NCBI GenBank assembly: GCA_009176605.1
Contig: SEYY01018956.1
Coordinates: 5,001 to 27,500 of the forward strand
Length of the DNA stretch: 22,500 bases
Direction: 5' to 3'
Source of the DNA: Armadillidium nasatum
Lineage: Eukaryota; Arthropoda; Malacostraca; Isopoda; Armadillidiidae
The notes under the pieces are model-generated. The model was not told where the DNA came from. It worked only from the letters and a program-made list of their open reading frames with translations, and did no database searches. The position numbers and the translations under genes are program-made. Below are positions 12,273 to 22,500 of the stretch, piece by piece (position 1 is the stretch's first letter; every line of letters starts with the position of its first letter).

Positions 12273-12819
12273 CATATTTCATTTTTGTAATTAGGTTGGG
12301 TAGAAAAAAAATTCAGGCCTACACTGAAGTATTACCATTTTTTTTTTTCAAGGTACTTAGGTTCACTGTCCAACTAACAACCTAGCTATGATAAAAATTT
12401 AATGGCTTGCATATGTAATATGCCTTATATAAGATTTCTACAACTATAGAATACAATTTTACAGTTAAATGTCTTAAAAAATCTTGAGAAAAATATGAAA
12501 GGGACAAACATTTGGAGAGTGAATTTTTTTTTTTTTTTTTTTTTGTTTTTGTTTTTGGGAGCGGACCTCACCAACGAGGAGATACATGGGAGATATACCG
12601 TCCTTCCAGACCTGTGGTACTTAAAATTGCCTAAACACATTGCCTTTAAAAAGAGTCATGAATACGCCGTCTTTTTAAATATTCGTTTGACTCTTGCAAT
12701 ATCTTTTATTCCTGCATATAGCCTAAACGATATTAATTAAAGTGTCATTGCTTAAATTAATTAAACTGATTAAATTAGATTTTAAAATATATTTACATTT
12801 GTTTATATATATCAGCTGA
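12271..12819. other. Mostly unassigned; holds a possible retroposon 3' tail on the minus strand
   Basis: On the minus strand a moderately GC-rich segment (12557-12640) ends GGTCCGCTCCC and runs directly into (AAAAAC)2 and about 21 A residues (12556-12524). That is the form of a SINE or LINE 3' end. I could not find Pol III boxes or a target duplication, so this is a weak call. Nothing else was recognised. Confidence 0.35.
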
Positions 12820-12824
12820 CTATT

Positions 12825-13691
<867 letters not shown>

Positions 13692-13695
13692 TATT

Positions 13696-14818
13696 ATAAA
13701 TTATCCCATTCCCTTAATTATTGTTTGATTTGTATTGGTGAATTTTATACTATATTATATTTTAAAAATATCCGCTATACTAAGAAAAATCTTTAGAATG
13801 ACAACACTTAATATAAGAAGGAACTTTATTTTAGTCCACGAGATTACTTGCCTTTTACTATTTTTGAACTTAATTCTCATCGTCCAGGAATTGTCGTTCA
13901 AAGGATGAGTACCAATTTTATATTTTAAATTATTTAGCCTTATGGTAGCAAAATATTTATACTTTTATCCTAAGGTTGGAGCTGTAGAATTCTGTAAGAG
14001 AAATTAGCTCCTTACCTTAGACTCCTAACTTGATCCTTTTTTATTACTTTTAGATTGCCATTTTGATTATTGTTCGGGTTGAAATGGAGAATTACTTTTA
14101 AACTTTGAATTTTTTGTTATGACTTGACATTTTCTATTTTAAAACAATTAAGGCCCTAAATTTTTTTTGCGGAGTTTGAGGATTCTTGCTATTTGGGTAA
14201 GAAAATGTTAAGTACTACATTTGATAAATTTCCCTGTTTATAAGAATATCCTACATTAATAGCTTTTACTAAAAGCTTTTATCCAAAGATAATTATCTTG
14301 GAAATGGTAAATCCCAAAGTTCCCCTTTATTTGAATTATTGGAAGATATTTTGATGGTGAGTTTTTATTATTTTGTACTATTTTTTATTAATTGCATTTA
14401 ATTTTAGGTTATATCTTTGTATATTAGGATTAATTCTTAGGTGAGCAGTCACAAAACTTCATTTTATACCTCTCAGGAGTTTTGGCGTAATTGATAATTT
14501 CCAATAACATTCCAAGATAATTATACATAATTATCTAACAGCTAAAATAGACCCGATGTCTATTAGATTAGCCTATTTTAACTATATTGTTACTCCTCTT
14601 TTTACTTAATTCAATTTCCTTGATTACTTGAGGTTTATTTTTAGTTTGGATAAAAGTATATAACTTTGAATTTATTATTTAACAAACTAAATTGTATATT
14701 AATTATAAAATGGCTGAATTAGATGAATAATGAATGTAGAACCAAAGTTTGTGTCGAACCTCGAATCGCTTTGTTGTTATTACTATTGTTTACATCACGT
14801 GAACATTCAAGAAATTAC
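13696..14818. other. Unassigned AT-rich sequence; its start resembles 15.95-16.23 kb
   Basis: The first ~200 bases share several short blocks, in order, with 15950-16230 (AAAATATCCG, CTAAGAA, CTCAT..TCC, GGAATTGTCGT or GTAATTGTCTT, GATGAGTA). They may be two copies of one repeat. The remainder (13930-14818) shows nothing I recognise. Confidence 0.4.
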
Positions 14819-15072
<254 letters not shown>

Positions 15073-15079
15073 CAATTTC

Positions 15080-15795
15080 TTCACATCTCTCTCTCTTTCA
15101 AAAACACCTCTCAACTTTCCCATCTCCTTCGACAGCTCTCCCGTCTTACATGTAAACAACATTAACATTCTTGGCCTGAATATAAACCATAAACTTTCTT
15201 GGAAATCTCATATCAAATTGGTTGCTGGGGCGTCTTCAAAGAAGCTGGGAATTAAAAGTAAAAGCTCCAGTTATAAATGGTTTCATCCGCCCTTGTATGT
15301 AGAACTGTTCTCACATTTGGGGGCTCCGGTTCCACCTTTCTTTTGGACATAGTTGAGTCTAAGGCTAAAAGATTAATAAACTGTCGTCTTCTTTCAAACT
15401 CGCTTGACCCCCTGTCTCTGCTGCATGACGTTATCTCTTTTCTATAAGTACTACAAAGGCAGTTGCTCGAGGGAATTGACTTTTCACATTCCACCACCAT
15501 TGAGTCTCCTTCACAGCACAAGGTGTGCCAAGCTTTCGCAAAAAATTTTTTGTGAATGTATCAACCCGTTGTCCGTTGTGGTGCCTCCTTTCCAGCCACT
15601 TCTGTTTTGTGAAACTCTCTGCCATCATCTGTTTTTCCTGCTGCATTTAATCTTCTTCTCTTTAAGGCCTCTGTCTGAGCTCACCTGAGAATTTGCATTA
15701 TGCTGGAATGAGTGGATCTTCTTTTATTTTATATTTCTGCCTCCTCCTAGAAAAGGGCTCAGCCCGTGAGCGATGATAAACTGTAAAGAAAGAGA
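15080..15795 (+). pseudogene. CR1/Jockey-like LINE reverse transcriptase C-terminus and 3' end, copy 2
   Basis: In order, with frameshifts, the plus strand encodes [53 protein letters not shown], then LSLFYKYYKGSCSRELTFHI and PPPLSLLHSTRCAKLS and FCETLCHHLF. These match the end of arthropod non-LTR reverse transcriptases (ILGLxxSxxLSWKxHI..., CSHxWGGAP, SLSLFYRYYHGxCSxEL, IPPPL, FWNSLP). The 3' end after the coding remnant reads GCTCAGCCCGTGAGCGATGA, then TAAACTGTAAAGAAAGAGAG, and passes directly into (TA)n. Stops and shifts show it is inactive. Same family and strand as the fragment at 9.9-10.4 kb. Confidence 0.85.
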
Positions 15796-16297
<502 letters not shown>

Positions 16298-17300
16298 GCC
16301 GTTCATATGGAACAATGTTCCTGATATATCCCCTGAAAATTTCTTTCTTGCTTTTCAAAGGTTTTGTAACAGAAACACTATCCCCTCTCACTTATACTAT
16401 GATAATGCACGTGCATTTGCAAAAGTAGGAGTTATCTTTAGTGATGTTTTATGTTACCAAGAATTTTGTTATTATATTACTCAGTTGCACCATTAATCAC
16501 ATTAATTTCTCTTTATTGGCATTCATAGAGGCGACTTGGGGAAAATTGATCCTTACTGTTAAAACCTATTTATATAAAACAGTACAAACTAAAATCCTTT
16601 CTTATTTTGAATTTTTGACCACTTTTTCTTCTATACAAGATGCTATAGACTTCAGACCTCTTACCTATAGATCTTCTGAAAATGATTTGAATGTCATTTC
16701 ACCCAATTCTTTTGGAAAATGCATAATAATTCTGCTTTGGTCATATAGGAACATAGTGGAGGATCCCTGGAGGGTAATGAATAGGAAAGATGTCCTTGAA
16801 AGTCTGGATCAACAACTTATTACTTTTAAAGAATTTAGAAGGTCATGGTATGAAGTGTATTTTTTATTTATTAATCTCTGAGAATACAGCAGAGATTTGT
16901 ATCAGATCTCTTGGACTAATCGTATAAAGCGTAGTGATGTTGTTGTTATGAAATTACCCAATAAACCTAGACCCCTTTTGATTGCTAGGAAAGTTCATGG
17001 AGGTAGTCGTAGGATATGACAATGTGATTAGGTCTGTCAAGGTAACGCAAAGTAATGGCAAAGTGACACACCACACAATTTGCAACCTTTACCATATGGA
17101 GCTATCCATAGCACACCCTGGGGTGAGTCAGAATGAGTAAAGGAAGTAATTGATAATTCTTCTTCTGAAGAAGTTGTCCCTGCTCCAGCAGTTGCTAAAC
17201 AGCAAAATGGTTATAATCAAGACTCTGTGAAAAGACCTGTGTAAAAAAGCTGCTGTCAGATTCAGGAAATTCCTGAAAGAAAATTTGGATGACTTGCGAA
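16298..17300 (+). pseudogene. BEL/Pao LTR retrotransposon integrase and Pol C-terminus, degenerate
   Basis: After AVHMEQ (usual AVHLEL) the frame gives ISPENFFLAFQRFCNRNTIP and YYDNARAF, matching FLLALRRFxxRRGxPxxIxSDN with the second catalytic Asp. A clean 146-codon frame (16441-16881) then holds TWGKLILTVKTYLYKTV, DAIDFRPLTYRSSENDLNVI and the C-terminal helix SLDQQLITFKEFRRSWYEVY. Further blocks, split by frameshifts, read RSDVVVMKLPNKPRPLLIAR, NVIRSVKVTQSNGKVTHHTI, CNLYHMEL and KAAVRFRKFLKENLDDL. This is the integrase-DUF5641 arrangement of BEL/Pao Pol. Where the family has WE, this copy reads WG, so the catalytic Glu seems lost. The gag, protease and reverse transcriptase are not in the window. 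Confidence 0.88.
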
Positions 17301-18328
17301 AAAAATATATATTAACTTGGCTTTTGGATTTAAGTTAAATGTAGTATTTAGTTTTAAGATAGATGTAGGCTTATTTTAACATTTAAATAAGATATTTAAT
17401 TTAAGTGTATAAAGAAATGCATAGTAAAATTAATAGCATGTTATGCTGGATTGGTCTTGACTTTAACTTGTGAATTTTCCTAAATTTAAATTGCTGTCGT
17501 TGGGAGGATATTAGGATCTTTTTATATTTGCTTTCAAGTAGACAGCTATAACTATGGTATATTCAAAATATCTCCAAAATTAGTATATCTTCTGTTGGAT
17601 GGCAACATCTATTTTGAAAGATGAAGATTTTACTTGTACTTTGTAAATACTAAGTAAAAATGTAAAGTAGATCTGTAAAACTCGCTGCTGTCCACCATGA
17701 TTGAAGTGAATATCTTCCAGAATTTCTTGTTTATGTAAATTATTAAACTCTAAAAGAGGTATATTATTTTTATTTTTATTTTTTTCGTATTTGAATGTTT
17801 GAGAGTGGAATTTTAGACTCTGAAAGAAGAATGGGGTGATCTAGTTTTAACTTTAAACAAAGTCTGCCCTAGATTTTTTTTTTCAATATTTGAATATTAG
17901 AAGTAAGGCAAATTTGTTAGGTTCTCTCTTTTAAATTTATATTTAACTTTTTACCTCATTTAACATGCTAGAAAGTTCTATGTCTTCAGTTTAGGAGTTG
18001 GGATGTTTCATTCCTTTGTTTCGAATATGAAGACCTATTAAAAAGGCCATTGATATTCAATTAATCTAAAAACAAAACAAAAAAAAAAAAAAATTAGCCT
18101 TTCACTCTAAAAAGGCACATCTACAAATTCTTTTGAAGATCAGTAAGTAAATAGCAGTTCATAAACCTTATACTATGTTTATCGTGAGTAACATTTGGTT
18201 TTCAAGTTTGTTTTTATATTTACTTTTTAGGCTAAAATAATATATTGACTAGTTGGGGTTTTAATCGTTTAAGTTTGGCAGTCACATAAATGTTTTTTGT
18301 CTTAGGGGTGTCTGCCTTTCAGAGAATC

Positions 18329-18330
<2 letters not shown>
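17301..18330. other. Downstream of BEL/Pao Pol; probable 3' LTR region, boundaries not resolved
   Basis: An LTR would be expected here. TGTCGTTGGGAGGATATTAG (from about 17493) looks like a possible LTR start, but without a 5' LTR in the window it cannot be tested. No gene is recognised. Confidence 0.35.
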
Positions 18331-18615
<285 letters not shown>

Positions 18616-19203
18616 CCGCAAAATTTTGATGAATTTTATTGAGCGATTACTTTAAAGTAATGATAACCAGAATGTGAAGTTTTTTTGACATCTGCAGGTG
18701 TGCATAATGATGCGGTGGATAATGATAATGATAATGGTGCGATTTCTAGGAAGAATCTGCTTGTGGATGCAGATCTTAAAAATTATGCCTATATTCAGCA
18801 AATGAGAATGTGTGTGTCCAAGAAATCGAATAAATTTCTGAAGAGTATTCTCACAACTATTTTTATGACGTTATCAGTTCAGTTGTTACACTCCATGAAT
18901 TTTCACCTTATATCATACCTTAACAGACTTTATTACTGCAATCTTTAAGCACCAAATTCGTAGATAATTTGTTGTTCAGTGAGACACACATGCACACATG
19001 TACACACACACACATTTTAAAATTGTTTTTATCACACTTAGTTATCGGTTATCTCACACAAATACACATTAGGAATCAGAAGCTGTAAAATATTATGTAA
19101 TCATTCTTTGTTATCTCCTTATCTTAACTAAATTATAGACTAACTTGTCTGAAGATTTAACTCTAGAAACAAGGCGATATATATAGTTTCTACCATTTCA
19201 ATA
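18616..19203. other. Unassigned sequence with a short CA-rich stretch
   Basis: CA/CACACATG-rich sequence occurs at 18981-19014. A frame from 18703 preceded by an acceptor-like GACATCTGCAG stays open to 18948 but resembles nothing I know. Confidence 0.45.
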
Positions 19204-20070
<867 letters not shown>

Positions 20071-20124
20071 AATTGCAGATTCTGCTGATGTAGTTGCAGA
20101 TATGCGCATGAGCAGACGATGCAG

Positions 20125-20640
20125 ATAAAATGGATGCAGGAACAAAGCTGATTTCATACTTTCAATAGATATAACGCGATTTGGGAGCTGAATCTTGAAG
20201 CGCCGGTCGAGAACTAAAAAATGACTTGTGTTAGATGCCTCCAAAGCTCTTCTGATGCGATTGACAAGAAAATAAATGTGGAAACAAATTTATAAAACTT
20301 CAGGGATATAAGATATGTTCTGAGGCGTATGCAAAGGTAGAAATACGCGAAACAAACGCTTTTTCATACCAGATATAAATATCTTCATAAGGGTTTAGAA
20401 GTTCTGCCTATTCTGAAGGTCGTAATCAAAGGGATCAGCAGGGCACAAAGGAGTTTTTCCTGTAACAATCTGAAACAATGAATACCTAAAGTAAGTGGAG
20501 ATAAAACGCTGATTAAGAAAACCTATTGGAATAGAAAGCAGTCAATCGCTGTTCCTGTCAGTTAAAGCTGATTTGAAGGTTCTATCGAAAAATTCCCCAA
20601 GACTGTTAGACCTAAGGTGATAGTCAGAGATGAGAAACCG
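20125..20640 (-). pseudogene. Ty3/Gypsy retrotransposon integrase C-terminal remnant
   Basis: One minus-strand frame reads SDYHLRSNSLGEFFDRTFKS (family TAYHPxxNGMVERFHRTLKx), DWLLSIPIGFL with a TGA for the W, RYSLFQIVTGKTPLCPADPF (family SxAELVYGxPLxxPGEFF), PQNISYIPEVL, and [20 protein letters not shown] followed by [16 protein letters not shown] (family VRxPLExPYxGPFxVL..., VSIDRLKPAxx). The frame is kept over 160 codons with only three stops: TGA at 20544-20542, TAA at 20397-20395 and TAA at 20292-20290. This is therefore a fairly young, point-mutated relic. The catalytic D,D,E part lies to the right and is replaced by the GC-rich repeat unit at 20662; the downstream end runs into (TA)n. 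Confidence 0.87.
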
Positions 20641-20661
20641 ATGAAAATCAATCAAACGTCA

Positions 20662-21581
20662 GGGTAAACGGCGGGAGTAACTATGAACATAGTTACCTCC
20701 CTGCTTATTAGCTACCCGCTAGAGTAATAGATACCCCTTGTGGAAGTGGGGGGTGAGAATCCTCCTGGGACCTGTCCCCTCACGCGCCCCCAGTGCGACA
20801 CAGGGGTCTTCGGAGTGCCTTCGGGCGTCTCCGGAGTCTAGCCTCACTAGAGCCCATGGGGGGGTGGATGGTTCATTCTGCATGACTGTCCTGCCCCTCC
20901 TCCCCTTTACTCCCTTTTGTCACAGCTGTGGAGTACTGGGTAGAGGTAGTTGACGGCCGGCCCCGTCTGGGAGGACGCAATTTATTGCTGTGAAGTGCCA
21001 CCCTGGGGTCGGTTTAATGGCATCTTGGCTCTATCAGCCCCGCTGTAGAGTCACCGTGTCGGGTGAGTTGGGCCCTAATCGGGGGGCGGGGCGGACAGGA
21101 ACAAGACCGTGCCCCTGAATGCCCTGCCCTGGGTGAGCGGTGCCCTTCATCCGCGCAATATAGTGTGTAAACTAGGTGTAGGGGTCTGGGAAGCCTTCGG
21201 GTACCAGTCTCTCCCCGTGCGCCCCAGTGGGGACTGACCACCCCCGCTGGGAATCCGGTATGGCGGGAGGCCATGCCGGTAAGCTCCAACTGGCCCAGGC
21301 CAATGAACCAGTTGATTGCGCTGGGGGGGAAGGAACGGCTGGAGCAGCGGGTGGCGCCGCCGAGACACCAGTCGGGAGAGCCCTCACGGGCCGTCGCTGG
21401 GGAGGTGGGCCGTGGAGTGTGGTGTCGATGTTGAGAAATCTTCAGACCCACAGCCTCTACACAGGTGGCTCTCTACGCGACAGGGAGATCCACCCATCCG
21501 ATCGTTCGTAGAACATAAAAAGGGGCCTTGCGCCTCGTTCGGCAAACGGCGGGAGGATGTAGTTATGACTCTATAAGGTAT
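20662..21581. repeat. GC-rich tandem unit A, bordered by 28S rRNA R2-target-like sequence
   Basis: The unit opens with GGGTAAACGGCGGGAGTAAC followed by TATGA (20662-20686), identical to the universally conserved 28S segment just upstream of the R2 retrotransposon cleavage site as I know it. It closes at 21544-21579 with AAACGGCGGGAGGATGTAGT followed by TATGACTCTATAAGG, a diverged form of the same target including the AAGG before the R2 cut. Between them lie about 0.85 kb of GC-rich sequence with many short hairpins (TTCGG loops, CTCCGGAG). Open frames are not conserved between units because of indels, so it is probably non-coding. It resembles a 5' untranslated region of an R2-clade or other rDNA-derived element. 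Confidence 0.6.
20673..20701. repeat. Inverted duplication of the 28S R2-target segment (hairpin)
   Basis: GGGAGTAACTATG (20673-20685) is followed after AA by CATAGTTACCTCCC (20688-20701), its reverse complement with a single extra C. Confidence 0.95.
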
Positions 21582-22461
21582 ATAAGCGCGGGTAATAGAA
21601 CAACCCTTGTGGAAGTGGGGGGTGAGAATCCTTCGGGACCTGTCCCCCTGCGCTCCCCCAGTGAGACACAGGGGTCTTCGGAGTGCCTTCGGACGTCTCC
21701 GGAGTCTAGCTTCACTAGAGCCCATGGGGGGGGCGGGTGTGCAATTTCTATGAGTGCAGACCCCTGCCTCCTCCTCCCCTTTACTCCCTTTTGCCTAAGC
21801 TGAGGAGTACTGGGTAGAGGTGATGACGGCCGGCCCCGTCTGGGAGGCCGCATTATTGCTGCAAGTGCCACCCTGGGGTCGGTTTATAGGCATCTTGGCT
21901 CTATCAGCCCCGCTGTAGAGTCACCGTGTCGGGCGAGTTGGGCCCCAATCGGGGGGTGAGGCGGACGGGAACAAGACCGTGCCCCCTGATGCCTCGCCCT
22001 GGGTTAGCAGTGCCCTCTCACTTTGCGCAATATAGGAATATAACTAGGTGTAGGGGTCTGGCCAAACCTTCGGGTACCAGTCTCTCCCCGTGCGCCCCTT
22101 CAGGGACTGACCATCCCTGTTGGGAATCCGGCCTAGGCTGTATGCCAATCCGGTAGCTCCAACTAACCCAGGCCAATGATCCTTCAATTGCGCTGCGGGG
22201 GAAGGAGCGGCTGGAGCAGCGGGTGGCGCCGCCGAGACACTAGTCGCAAGATCCCTCGCGGGCCGTTCGTTGGGGAGGTGGGTTGTGGAGTGGCGGTGTG
22301 TGTTGCCGAGGATAAAATCTCCAACCCCCGCAGCCTCTACACAGGTGTCTCTCCACGCGACAGGGAGGTTCACCCATCCTCATACGTCATCACAACGGGA
22401 AATAAGGCCCTAGGCCTCGTTGGCTAAACGGCGGGAGGATGTAGTTATGACTCTATAAGGT
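21582..22461. repeat. GC-rich tandem unit B, with 28S-like borders
   Basis: This unit repeats A at an offset of about 870-880 bp. The segments CCCTTGTGGAAGTGGGGGGT, GACACAGGGGTCTTCGGAGT, GCATCTTGGCTCTATCAGCC, GGTGGCGCCGCCGAGACAC and the closing AAACGGCGGGAGGATGTAGT are shared, with scattered substitutions and small indels. It opens with AAGCGCGGGTAAT (21584-21596), of which AAGCGCGGGTAA matches the 28S bases directly upstream of the segment that opens unit A. It ends at 22460 with TATGACTCTATAAGG and then returns to AT-rich sequence. Both units have the same orientation. Confidence 0.65.
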
Positions 22462-22500
22462 GACAATTATTTGACCTAATTTATAATATATACACTCTCT

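Noticed and set aside
12557..12640. A tRNA-derived SINE head next to the A-rich tail
   Set aside because: No convincing Pol III A and B boxes could be found on the minus strand; only the A-rich tail itself is supported.
18685..18948. A plus-strand frame with an acceptor-like GACATCTGCAG upstream and an Asp/Asn-rich start
   Set aside because: No similarity recognised, no paired donor or partner exon, and the second half looks like translated AT-rich non-coding DNA.
20738..22427. Several overlapping 70-145-codon frames on both strands in the GC-rich units
   Set aside because: Stop codons are rare in GC-rich sequence. The frames are broken by different indels in the two units and show no protein signature, including no R2-type zinc finger or reverse transcriptase motif.

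Overview
This is an AT-rich eukaryotic nuclear window with split genes, canonical GT/AG splice sites and no prokaryotic features. Long pure (TA)n arrays recur about every 1.3 kb, and there is one 430-bp (GA)n array. Together with the mix of Penelope-like, CR1/Jockey-like LINE, BEL/Pao and Ty3/Gypsy remnants and an arthropod-type accessory transposon protein, this suggests an arthropod. A microsatellite-rich decapod crustacean such as a penaeid shrimp is the best guess. The species is an inference, not something I can prove from the window.

Left part (1-4650, minus strand). One host gene is supported: the 5' part of a homologue of GLMP, the glycosylated lysosomal membrane protein. Four exons can be assembled: 4650-4552 (signal peptide), 3453-3202, 3119-2922 and 1752-1625. 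They have consensus splice sites and a continuous reading frame of 225 codons plus two bases. The C-terminal half, including the expected membrane anchor, lies beyond the left edge. The intron after exon 4 starts with a (TA)63 array touching the splice donor. It then holds a plus-strand hammerhead-ribozyme-like hairpin and a decayed Penelope-like reverse transcriptase on the same strand as the gene.

Middle (4650-15930). This is a mosaic of small transposons separated by (TA)n arrays. It contains a ~1.7-kb element with a BED zinc-finger exon, a MITE with an internal CATCCGCA-type minisatellite, and a lone terminal exon with a PCNA-binding motif. It also contains a remnant of a widespread invertebrate transposon protein, two degenerate copies of one LINE family, a (GA)215 array attached to a palindromic MITE, a second TA-flanked MITE, and an ~870-bp inverted-repeat element with a partial relative 1.1 kb away.

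Right part (15930-22500). This holds a BEL/Pao integrase remnant (plus strand), a half copy of the palindromic MITE, a ~650-bp MITE with long inverted repeats, the longest (TA)n array, and a Ty3/Gypsy integrase C-terminus (minus strand). The window ends in two GC-rich ~0.88-kb tandem units. They are bounded by sequence resembling the 28S rRNA target of R2 retrotransposons, and the first boundary is an inverted duplication of that target. These units, and the way satellites and transposon ends coincide, are the most unusual parts of the window.

Apart from GLMP, every recognisable coding stretch is a mobile-element relic. No tRNA, CRISPR or bacterial-type operon was seen.
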